Shown: positions 1-5,870 of the stretch, in pieces
How the letters are laid out: each line of letters starts with the position of its first letter
How positions within the stretch are numbered: the stretch's first letter is position 1
IMG/VR virus record: IMGVR_UViG_3300033149_003206
Span: 1 to 20,257 of that record
DNA: 20,257 bases
Origin: a virus
Reading direction: 5' to 3' (one strand)
Program-made: the position numbers and the translations under genes
Notes under the pieces: generated by a model
The model's database searches: none
The model's input: the letters and a program-made list of their open reading frames with translations, nothing else
What the model was told of the DNA's origin: nothing

Positions 1-321
1 TGCCCTTCTACAATAAATGTCGGCAGGGGAAAAGGCAATAAATTTACCTTCTTCTAAATAATTATCAATTCCTAAAGCAAGTGCGGTTGCTTGTGCTAAA
101 CAAGAAGAAGAACCGTCTTGATTGAAAACTTTGTAATGTGATAAATCTTCCTCAATTTTTGTTTTTATTGCCTCCCATCTCGGCCAAGCAATTGGAGCAA
201 CTTCTAAAATCTCCTCGTCTTGATAATCTAACTCCTTTTCCTCTTCTCTTCTTGGGTCTTCAATAACTCCCTGCGGAGGTTCTGGGTGTCTGAACCAATT
301 TTTGATAATACTAAATGCCAT
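1..321 (-). CDS. Papain-like (C1A-type) cysteine peptidase, 5' part only
   Basis: An open frame of 107 codons from ATG at 321 runs off the left edge, so the C-terminal part, with the expected His and Asn, is not visible. Around residues 66-80 the protein reads FNQDGSSSCLAQATA. This matches the papain active-site block: an oxyanion-hole Gln (Q68), six residues before the nucleophile Cys (C74), the same spacing as papain Q19 and C25, followed by a small-residue helix. An FSPADIYC stretch (residues 97-104) matches the segment after the helix in that family. Residues 1-60 are charged and could be a propeptide or virion-targeting segment; there is no signal peptide. The start has no clear Shine-Dalgarno site. 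It lies downstream of the structured RNA at 421-529. Phage papain-like proteins are known mostly as predicted virion or host-interaction proteins; the target here is unknown. Confidence 0.75.
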   Translation of the reverse strand, partial: MAFSIIKNWFRHPEPPQGVIEDPRREEEKELDYQDEEILEVAPIAWPRWEAIKTKIEEDLSHYKVFNQDGSSSCLAQATALALGIDNYLEEGKFIAFSPADIYCRRA

Positions 322-348
322 ATCTTTCGCTTATTAGGCTTAATTCTT

Positions 349-432
349 TTAAGTATTTCTAACTTTTTCGAAACAGACATTTTTGTTATGCAACCTTTTT
401 GAGGGACGTAAGATTTGAGCAAGGTTCAGCAT
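349..432 (-). CDS. Possible 27-aa leader peptide ORF
   Basis: ATG at 432 is followed by 27 sense codons and TAA at 349. It starts MLNLAQILRPSKRL and has no recognisable domain. Its only support is position: the ATG sits 4 nt after a strong AAGGAGG ribosome site, and that site is the 3' strand of a perfect 16-bp stem (435-450 with 514-529). Its stop lies 27 nt before the ATG of the peptidase gene, so it could act as a translated leader or a reinitiation step. A 50-codon frame from ATG 380 overlaps it and the peptidase start, and the two cannot easily all be genes. Coding status is weak. Confidence 0.3.
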   Translation of the reverse strand: MLNLAQILRPSKRLHNKNVCFEKVRNT

Positions 433-529
433 CCCTCCTCCTTATCACGAAACTTATAATTTTGTATAAGGAGGGGGATTCCCGCAGGACAGAACCTTTT
501 GGTAGCCCCCTCATCGTGATAAGGAGGAG
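421..529 (-). promoter_or_regulatory. Structured RNA: three-way junction with SD-hiding stem and possible pseudoknot
   Basis: Read on the minus strand, the segment folds neatly. P1 is a perfect 16-bp stem (435-450 with 514-529). P2 is 7 bp (471-477 with 506-512) and encloses a 28-nt region with two short 3-bp hairpins. P3 is 6 bp (453-458 with 465-470, 6-nt loop). Junction linkers are only 451-452 and 513. A 7-nt stretch inside the P2 loop (492-498) is also complementary to 421-427, just 3' of P1, which would make a pseudoknot. The 3' strand of P1 carries AAGGAGG, followed at 430-432 by an ATG. No U-run follows, so it is not a classic terminator. I infer a cis-acting translational control element. 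The core does not match the hammerhead consensus. Perfect arms could also mark a small palindromic insertion. Confidence 0.6.
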
Positions 530-577
530 AGAGAGGAGAGACCAACTATCAAGTAATTAGCCCCTCCTCATAAAGAA

Positions 578-793
578 CTAATAAAGGCTGAGATTGATTT
601 CATCGCTTGCCTCAATGATTTCCAGCTTCGCCCTTAAAATGAGTTTTGCGACATCGTGGAGACACAGCCAATCTTGAAATCTGTCATCAATGTGAGGGAT
701 AACATTGCGGAGTTTGTCTTCAGCAAGCCCCAGAAGCCTTAAAGCCTCCTCCAGAGAGTTTATCACCTTTTTGCGGTCATATCTTTCCTTCAT
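578..793 (-). CDS. Small charged helical protein, unknown function
   Basis: 71 residues from ATG at 793. This start is chosen because AAGGAGG lies 5 nt upstream; the GTG two codons earlier would overlap that ribosome site. The sequence is rich in Glu, Lys, Arg and Leu and is probably all helical (for example INSLEEALRLLGLAEDKLRN near residues 11-30). It has no membrane segment and only one Cys. It is the last gene of the four-gene operon led by the phosphoesterase at 1980. The ribosome site begins inside the stop codon of the zinc-ribbon gene at 804 (TAAGGAGG), which suggests coupled translation. No family recognised; a phage regulatory or host-modulating role is only a guess. Confidence 0.7.
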   Translation of the reverse strand: MKERYDRKKVINSLEEALRLLGLAEDKLRNVIPHIDDRFQDWLCLHDVAKLILRAKLEIIEASDEINLSLY

Positions 794-803
794 TTTCACC
801 TCC

Positions 804-1031
804 TTATATAGTCATCGCTACCTCAAAGACATAGATGATTTTACAAAATGGGCAGACAAGCCCAAGAAGCCGTCCATCGCTGTCAATAGAAAGCCAGAGT
901 TCCTGATTGCAAACAAGACATTGCCACTGGTTAGTTTTCTCGTGATGCTCGATGATTTCATTCTGGCAGATAGGACAAAGCCAAACTACCTGCCACTCCC
1001 TGCCACAATTTCCGCACTTTTTCTTTGGCAT
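804..1031 (-). CDS. Small zinc-ribbon protein with four CxxC knuckles
   Basis: 75 residues from ATG at 1031, with AAAAGGAGG 5 nt upstream; a GTG two codons earlier is too close to that site. Four CxxC pairs lie at C6/C9, C19/C22, C38/C41 and C60/C63. That is enough to bind two zinc ions as a double zinc ribbon or rubredoxin-like fold. The N-terminus MPKKKCGNCG is basic, and Trp residues (W13, W17, W36, W46) flank the knuckles. Small proteins of this type usually bind nucleic acid or a protein partner; nothing here identifies which. The preceding 47-aa gene ends with a TGA that sits within this gene's GGAGGTGA site, so the two are probably translationally coupled. Confidence 0.8.
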   Translation of the reverse strand: MPKKKCGNCGREWQVVWLCPICQNEIIEHHEKTNQWQCLVCNQELWLSIDSDGRLLGLVCPFCKIIYVFEVAMTI

Positions 1032-1033
1032 TT

Positions 1034-1177
1034 TCACCTCCTTTTCAACTTAACATAGAGTTTTATCTCATCTAAAGCCATCACCAAGAAAACATAGAAG
1101 AAAGGCGTCCTAAAAGTCAAAGCCATCGCTATACAGAGAAATACAAGCCTTATCGGTCCCATCAGGTTGATTTTCAC
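1034..1177 (-). CDS. 47-aa basic membrane peptide, unknown function
   Basis: GTG at 1177 is preceded, 8 nt away, by a full AAAGGAGGTGG ribosome site whose first bases include the TAA stop of the phosphoesterase gene. The frame runs 47 residues to TGA at 1034, and that TGA is part of the ribosome site of the zinc-ribbon gene. The product has a hydrophobic core (residues 8-35, including RLVFLCIAMAL and FFYVFLVMAL) split by an RTP bend at 23-25, and a basic tail ending KLKRR. It may be one kinked or two short membrane segments. The tight stop/ribosome-site overlaps on both sides are the main evidence that it is real. Possible roles are lysis accessory or membrane anchor; neither is shown. Confidence 0.7.
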   Translation of the reverse strand: MKINLMGPIRLVFLCIAMALTFRTPFFYVFLVMALDEIKLYVKLKRR

Positions 1178-1191
1178 TCTCACCACCTCCT

Positions 1192-1980
1192 TTAGCCCTT
1201 GAAGGTCTTTTTGCCGTATCTAAATTCGTAGTCTCTGATGTGAATTGTATGAACGGTAAAGTGTTCAAAGTTTCTATCACCTTCAACTACGGCAAATCCG
1301 TGAGCCCAATCCTGACGACAGGTGTAATGAGGTTCAAGAGAACAAAGACAGCCGATTTCGTGAAATTCCAGCGTGCCACTAAGTGTAGTCTTGATATGAG
1401 TTCCAATTCTGTGAGTGTGAGCCTGAAGACCATTTACTCCCTTATCCACAAGCAGGTTCTTTGCAGTATAGGCAGCGTGTTTATTTGCCCTGTCCCAGTG
1501 TCCAATATAGAGATTTCCAATCTTGATGTAGTTGTCGGTAAATTTGGCAATGTCTGGGTTGAGGTCAACGAGTTTAATTCTTAACTCCTTGAGATGCAGC
1601 AGTTTGGCAAAAATAGTAGAAGTAGAAACCCCTGCTAAATCAAGAATTGTTGCAAACTGTGGGTCTTCTATCTTTTTGCGGTAGATATGTTTTCTCAACC
1701 TGAACTCGTGATTTCCAACAATAAGAATAATCGTTGCCTTTTGGTTTGCCTTTCTTATTTCTTCTAATACGGCTCTTGCGGCTTCTACCTCTTCCCTGAT
1801 TGCCTGACTGGTGGCTCTTTCTGGAGATTTGTCGAACTTGGAGATAGCGTAGAAGTCAATAAGGTCTCCGTCTATTATAACAATATGGGGCTTATACCAC
1901 CGACAGAACTGATTGACGAGCCAAATTGCGGTATCATCTTGAAACGGGCAGTGCATATCGCTCATAACTACCATTCTCAT
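1192..1980 (-). CDS. Calcineurin-like metallophosphoesterase
   Basis: 262 residues from ATG at 1980, chosen because AAAGGAGG stands 9 nt upstream; the frame is open 15 codons further, but that ATG has no ribosome site. All metal-site blocks of the metallophosphoesterase superfamily are present in order: SDMH (D8, H10), GDLID (D39, D42), GNHE (N90, H91), a GHW (H161) and an AHTHRIGTH block (H188, H190). These residues normally hold two metal ions for phosphoester hydrolysis. The protein has no signal peptide, so it acts in the cytoplasm. Many phages carry such enzymes, with substrates ranging from nucleic-acid ends and cyclic phosphates to protein phosphates; the sequence does not settle which. 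It is the first gene of the operon running down to 578. Confidence 0.9.
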   Translation of the reverse strand: MRMVVMSDMHCPFQDDTAIWLVNQFCRWYKPHIVIIDGDLIDFYAISKFDKSPERATSQAIREEVEAARAVLEEIRKANQKATIILIVGNHEFRLRKHIYRKKIEDPQFATILDLAGVSTSTIFAKLLHLKELRIKLVDLNPDIAKFTDNYIKIGNLYIGHWDRANKHAAYTAKNLLVDKGVNGLQAHTHRIGTHIKTTLSGTLEFHEIGCLCSLEPHYTCRQDWAHGFAVVEGDRNFEHFTVHTIHIRDYEFRYGKKTFKG

Positions 1981-1985
1981 TTCAC

Positions 1986-1993
1986 TCACCTCC
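1986..1993 (-). promoter_or_regulatory. Strong Shine-Dalgarno site deciding the phosphoesterase start
   Basis: The minus strand reads AAGGAGGT-like sequence (plus strand ACCTCCTT) ahead of ATG 1980. Equivalent sites precede the genes at 1177, 1031 and 793. These are the only full ribosome sites placed at normal spacing before recognised genes in the window. An AT-rich stretch (plus ATATATTTTTAAAG, 2024-2037) just upstream could be part of a promoter, but no convincing -35/-10 pair could be placed. Confidence 0.7.
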
Positions 1994-2038
1994 TTTGTCT
2001 GTTTTTTCTTTCCTGCTCTTACCATATATTTTTAAAGT

Positions 2039-2106
2039 GCAATTAAAGACGCAAAGAGATAACTCTCTCTCGAAGAGACAAGTTATCTTCTTGTGCCTTT
2101 AATTGT
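2039..2106 (-). promoter_or_regulatory. Long imperfect hairpin between the tail module and the phosphoesterase operon
   Basis: Nested complementary arms: AATTAAAG (2041-2048) with CTTTAATT (2097-2104), AGATAACT (2057-2064) with AGTTATCT (2081-2088), and TCTCT (2066-2070) with AGAGA (2074-2078) around a 3-nt loop. An internal loop separates the outer and middle stems. It fills the gap between the stop of the holin-like gene (2110) and the phosphoesterase start. No U-run follows the stem on the minus strand, so it is more likely an RNA processing, stabilising or attenuating element than a full intrinsic terminator. Confidence 0.5.
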
Positions 2107-2109
2107 GGC

Positions 2110-2409
2110 TTAATTGTAACCATTTAACCTTGCTTCAATTCTGACAAGGCGTATTTTGATTTCTTCTATTTCTTTTCTTATTTCCCTGCTATCCCTTTCT
2201 AAATTATCTAATCTTCTTCCGACATCTTCCAAATGGTTATTTTCAATTAGGGAAATTCTTTTCTCAAGCCGAGAATAACCGTTATTTCCATTTACTTTGT
2301 CAGATAATTTCTGAGCAAAAACTCTAATCAACGGCTTCATTACTAATAGAAATAAGGCAATTACTCCCAATGCTGTTATGTTTTGTATGATTTCTAACCC
2401 TCCTTCCAT
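2110..2409 (-). CDS. Holin-like protein: one membrane segment plus coiled coil
   Basis: 99 residues. Residues about 8-32 form one hydrophobic segment (ITALGVIALFLLVMKPLI), followed by a highly charged heptad-like region (residues 45-97, LEKRISLIENNHLEDVGRRLDNL and onward) that looks like a coiled coil. Size, single membrane segment and place at the end of the tail genes after the fibre fit a phage holin or holin-associated protein (XhlA proteins have similar parts, though with the membrane segment at the C-terminus). The last residues are LNGYN. The start ATG is preceded by AAAAAT with no Shine-Dalgarno site, like the other structural genes. No endolysin is visible in the window unless the peptidase at 321 serves that purpose. 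Confidence 0.6.
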   Translation of the reverse strand: MEGGLEIIQNITALGVIALFLLVMKPLIRVFAQKLSDKVNGNNGYSRLEKRISLIENNHLEDVGRRLDNLERDSREIRKEIEEIKIRLVRIEARLNGYN

Positions 2410-2418
2410 ATTTTTAGG

Positions 2419-3636
2419 TTATGTTAAATAAGTTGCTCTAAACCTACAATTATTTGTATTATCTCCCGTAAAAGCCGTATTTGCTTTAACCAGCTTATTT
2501 GTTTTGTCAATTTCAAACCTTGAGGAACGAACATTGCTCCCATCGTGGTCTTTTATAACGCCACTTGTTTTTAAATCATAAGCCAAAACAACCTCTCCCA
2601 CAGCTCCATTATCTGGCTGACTATATGCTTCACAAATAATTACTCCAGCATCTTTCAATAAAGGTAATTTTACCCCACTGCCAGCCAAATTTCCTAATCT
2701 TGCTAAAACCCTTTGTGCAGGTCTTTCAAGTAAAATAGTATTTCCATCTAAAACAATACCCGCAACAATCCTTCTTGTTCCTGGTTCAAGCGAAAGAGAG
2801 CCGGCGGTATCACTTACATAAACCAAATTTCCTTTCTGGGCATAAACTCTTTTGGTGGTATAACAAGTCATCGCAAGCTCTAAAATCGTTGTTTTATAAG
2901 TGGAGTAACCGTCACTCCACTTAAAAATTCCCCTACCACTACCATTACTGCTTTTATATTCTATTAACACTTTATTATCGGAATCATTTGTTGTCATAGA
3001 CCCAAAAGTAACATACACTACATAAACTCTCTCTGGCTTTACCTCCACTGGCGAAGAAAACTCAAAGTATATGTCGTTTTCACTTGTCGGAAAATCTTCC
3101 GCATTTTTCGAAGTTGAAGCTATCTCAGTTTCCGGTTCTCCATCCTCGTCTGCCTCAAAAATTTTCAAATAAACGGGTCCTGTAGGCGAACCGTATTTAT
3201 ATCCTCTTAATCTGATTTTTGTGATATTTCCAATACCACATATTGGACTATTTTCTCTTGCCGTAATAAATCCTTGCCAAATCTCTCTGCCGCCAACATT
3301 TGAACCAACATAAGCATTATCCCCACTTTGCGAATAAAAACTTTCTTCTGAAACATCTTCTTCTAAAGTAAAACTAAAACCGCTCTTTTTTCCTTTTACT
3401 TGGACCAAAATTGTTTCATTTGCTGATTTACTCTCGTGGGCAATTCCAATAAAATTCAATCTCTCCTCATCATTTGCTTGAGCTTTATAAACTTTTCCAT
3501 CTTTCTTCAAACAAACAGCATCTCCAGCGCTAATACTTTCCCCCGCAGTGAATTCCTCTATATTCTTTAAAGCCTCCTCAAAATTATTATTCAAATCTGA
3601 TGCATTAACTTTTTCTCCTGCTGACCAAATTTTCAT
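2419..3636 (-). CDS. Tail fibre / receptor-binding-type structural protein
   Basis: 405 residues. The N-terminus (WSAGEKVNASDLNNNF, residues 4-19) is a common attachment opening of phage tail appendage proteins. Next comes a domain of the type AGESISAGDAVCLKKDGKVY (residues 31-50 and on to about 85), seen in many virion proteins. Residues about 95-260 are beta-rich, resembling a jelly-roll (strands around IRLRGYKYGSP and GPVYLKIFEADEDGEPETEI). A second GDAV-like strand set lies near residues 265-310, and a C-terminal domain closes with CRFRATYLT. There is no catalytic motif. ATG overlaps the stop of the 65-aa gene by 4 nt (ATGA). Position after the hub and before the holin-like gene fits a host-recognition protein. 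Specificity unknown. Confidence 0.7.
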   Translation of the reverse strand: MKIWSAGEKVNASDLNNNFEEALKNIEEFTAGESISAGDAVCLKKDGKVYKAQANDEERLNFIGIAHESKSANETILVQVKGKKSGFSFTLEEDVSEESFYSQSGDNAYVGSNVGGREIWQGFITARENSPICGIGNITKIRLRGYKYGSPTGPVYLKIFEADEDGEPETEIASTSKNAEDFPTSENDIYFEFSSPVEVKPERVYVVYVTFGSMTTNDSDNKVLIEYKSSNGSGRGIFKWSDGYSTYKTTILELAMTCYTTKRVYAQKGNLVYVSDTAGSLSLEPGTRRIVAGIVLDGNTILLERPAQRVLARLGNLAGSGVKLPLLKDAGVIICEAYSQPDNGAVGEVVLAYDLKTSGVIKDHDGSNVRSSRFEIDKTNKLVKANTAFTGDNTNNCRFRATYLT

Positions 3637-3830
3637 AGTTTTTGATTAGTTTTTTTACCAAAATCTTCTCTTAAGAATTTAACGACCTTTTTTGTTTCAT
3701 CTTTATCATCAAAAGTATAGGTTTTGCGATTGAACACCGCAGATAATACTTTATGCTTAAAAGACAGCTTTGTAACAATTTCGTAAGCCTCAATCTTGTT
3801 TTTAACATCAAGAATAATTGTCAGTTTCAT
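3633..3830 (-). CDS. Small 65-aa protein in the tail tip region, unknown
   Basis: 65 residues, beginning MKLTIILDVKNKIEAYEIV. The pattern suggests a beta-alpha-beta fold: strand TIILDV, helix KIEAYEIVTKL, strand VLSAVFN, strand KTYTFD, then helix ETKKVVKFLRED. It is basic overall with no membrane segment or motif. It overlaps the fibre gene by four bases (ATGA) and starts 2 nt after the stop of the 180-aa gene, so it is certainly part of the tail-tip operon. It may be a small chaperone or structural accessory for the fibre; that is an inference from position only. Confidence 0.65.
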   Translation of the reverse strand: MKLTIILDVKNKIEAYEIVTKLSFKHKVLSAVFNRKTYTFDDKDETKKVVKFLREDFGKKTNQKL

Positions 3831-3832
3831 AT

Positions 3833-4375
3833 TTATGCTGATGTTAAAGTATATTTACAATCTACGACCAATGTTTCAGTATTCGTTTTAGTCCAATTTA
3901 CTTGCATGTGTGACCACAATCTTCCCGTATTAGCAGAAGCTTCTCCATCAATAAAGTTTCCAAATTCGGTGAAAGTTCCACTAACCTCCGTTTCTGTAAA
4001 ATAAGCCGTAATGTATGCAACATTATCCTCTGCCGTCCCAGAGGCAATATCGTTTCTATATGTCTCATTGTAAAGTTGTGTTTCGGAGCCATCAAAACTT
4101 CCACTTCCAGTCCCAAGTGCCGCTTTATTGATGTTTCCAGAATAGGTATTATCAGACGCCAACCTTCTTGTAATTACATTTAATCCAGCAACGCAAATCA
4201 CATTCTTCTTGACATCTACCCTTCTAAGTTCGCCTAAAATATAATACTTTCTTGGTAAATTAAATCTAATCACTGCTTTATTCCACAATCTTTGTAAAGG
4301 ATTTAAAACGCTCTGGTCGTAGAACCTTGCCGTTATCTCACCGACTATTTTAATTTGTTTATTTTCTTGTGCCAT
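3833..4375 (-). CDS. Tail-tip/baseplate-associated protein with GTGSG beta domain
   Basis: 180 residues. The N-terminal 65 residues (FYDQSVLNPLQRLWNKAVIRF) are not assigned. Residues about 85-180 form a beta-rich domain with ALGTGSGSFDGSETQLYNE, then FTEFGNF and a final CKYTLTSA strand. The same layout (GTGTG, then DTDL, then EAGNF, then a final hydrophobic strand) appears in the 119-aa protein at 17244. This motif family is common in phage virion proteins next to baseplate or fibre genes. It sits between the hub-like gene and the fibre genes. Likely a structural connector of the fibre to the tail tip; no enzyme signature. Confidence 0.6.
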   Translation of the reverse strand: MAQENKQIKIVGEITARFYDQSVLNPLQRLWNKAVIRFNLPRKYYILGELRRVDVKKNVICVAGLNVITRRLASDNTYSGNINKAALGTGSGSFDGSETQLYNETYRNDIASGTAEDNVAYITAYFTETEVSGTFTEFGNFIDGEASANTGRLWSHMQVNWTKTNTETLVVDCKYTLTSA

Positions 4376-4379
4376 ATTT

Positions 4380-5870
4380 TTAATAAAGATAAAAACTTAT
4401 ATCAATCCTTGCGGGTCTTTTGTTATCATCATCAGAAGTGGGAAAATAAGGACCAAGAACCCATAAAGGTGTCCAAGGGTCTTTCCTTATTTGCTCAGCA
4501 ATAGACACGGTTTGATGGTCTGCACTCTCCGTATGTCTTGAAATATCTTCGGTAATCGTTACCTCTTCACTTAAAAATTTTGCTCTTTCCAATATCTCAT
4601 TCTCATCAATCTTAATTTTCTTATTCTCGCCAAGCAATAAATCCTGTAATAAGTCAATAATTCCATACTTCTTAATAGAACTAATCTCAACTTCCCATAT
4701 CAATTTATTCGCACCGATAATTTTCGTTACCACCCTATCAACAATGAAATACTCATCTATACTTCTTGAAGTTGAGTTAATTCTAATCCTTTGCCCGCTT
4801 CTTAAACCAGACCTATAAGTTTTGAAGCTACCAATTTTTAATGGTCTTGAATAAGCTTGTAATTCTGCCTTTGCTCTCTCTCTTGCAGTTGCTTTGCTTT
4901 TGATAGTTTTGTCAATAATCTTATACTCATAAGTTCCGTATTGGTTTATAGAATCATCATCAGCTGTAACTACCAAAATAGGAAATAAAGGAGTTCCAGA
5001 AATGGTAACAACCGCATTCGAAGTAGGAGCATTCTGAAATCTGATATATTTTCCATTAAAACTCCATAAACAATCATACCCGTCTGAGAAATCATCTAAT
5101 CCATCTACACCCACTACTTTTTGTTCTCCATCTATATCAACCCCAGGTTTCTCCGAATACTTATAAGCCAGAGGAAAAGAGGTCTGTTCTCCATCTGCTA
5201 CATATTTTTCGGTTCTTAGACTTGCCACATATTCTCCTCCCCTTACATAGATAACATTTCTCAATTGACTTAAATCCTCCTCTATCTCTAAACTATCGTA
5301 AATGTAAGTATCATTATCGTCTTCCAAATCAAACGGTGCCGACTCTCCTATTTTCGAGAAAAAATGAATGTCTTTATCATAATCCACATACCAATAATAC
5401 CCGACCAGTTCTGCCAATTGCTGTAATACTTTAGATGGCTGTTCATAATTGAAAGAAATGTTTTCAACTGCGATATTACATTTGACATTATCCATCGTAA
5501 ATCCGCTTGGTAGATAGTTTTCAATCAAATCACTAATAATCCCAGATACAGTCGTATTCTGATAATTCTTTACAACTAATTGTTGGTCCATCTGATGGGT
5601 ATAATCCTTACAATCAACATCATATTCTAATAATCCTCCCCTTGAAGCACTTTCTCTAACTGAAACAATTATCCCGCCAAAAATCTTTTCTCCGTTGTAA
5701 TAGACAACTACCTCGTCTCCTAATTGAGGTTTCCAGCTCTTATCTCCCCATTTTTTAGTTGTAAAGGAAAGAGTATCCACCTGTGAGGTAATTATGTCCT
5801 CCTTCCTGAAACTATCCAAATCTATATAATTTTTTCTCTCAATATCATTAACAAGAATGCTCAAGTTCAT
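4380..5870 (-). CDS. Baseplate hub / tail-associated protein (gp27-like fold likely)
   Basis: 496 residues following directly after the tape measure gene with a 4-nt ATGA overlap. Residues about 1-75 look like the first hub domain (PQLGDEVVVYYNGEKIFGGI, a phrase typical of late-control D/gp27-type proteins). Then come VDCKDYTHQMDQQLV and a helix region IISDLIENYLP, a LAELVGYYWYVDYDKDIHFF motif near residues 148-167, and a region RERAKAELQAYSRP (329-342) followed by SGLRSGQRIRI, all typical of hub proteins. The C-terminal 80 residues end with a neck (ITEDISRHTESADHQTVSI) and a tip carrying PWTPLWVLGPY. It likely caps the tail tube and plugs the tape measure end. No peptidase or lysozyme domain is visible. 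Confidence 0.8.
   Translation of the reverse strand: MNLSILVNDIERKNYIDLDSFRKEDIITSQVDTLSFTTKKWGDKSWKPQLGDEVVVYYNGEKIFGGIIVSVRESASRGGLLEYDVDCKDYTHQMDQQLVVKNYQNTTVSGIISDLIENYLPSGFTMDNVKCNIAVENISFNYEQPSKVLQQLAELVGYYWYVDYDKDIHFFSKIGESAPFDLEDDNDTYIYDSLEIEEDLSQLRNVIYVRGGEYVASLRTEKYVADGEQTSFPLAYKYSEKPGVDIDGEQKVVGVDGLDDFSDGYDCLWSFNGKYIRFQNAPTSNAVVTISGTPLFPILVVTADDDSINQYGTYEYKIIDKTIKSKATARERAKAELQAYSRPLKIGSFKTYRSGLRSGQRIRINSTSRSIDEYFIVDRVVTKIIGANKLIWEVEISSIKKYGIIDLLQDLLLGENKKIKIDENEILERAKFLSEEVTITEDISRHTESADHQTVSIAEQIRKDPWTPLWVLGPYFPTSDDDNKRPARIDISFYLY

Noticed and set aside
228-380. A 50-codon minus-strand frame from ATG 380 (longer 64-codon version from TTG 422)
   Set aside because: Its 3' part is the peptidase coding region in another frame, and the peptidase frame has a clear active-site motif. 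No ribosome site supports ATG 380 or TTG 422.
421-529. Hammerhead or other known self-cleaving ribozyme
   Set aside because: The three-way junction shape is similar, but the CUGANGA and GAAA core blocks are not at the right junction positions on either strand.
705-1058. 117-codon plus-strand frame across the small operon
   Set aside because: It lies opposite three minus-strand genes that have perfect ribosome sites; its product has no recognisable pattern.
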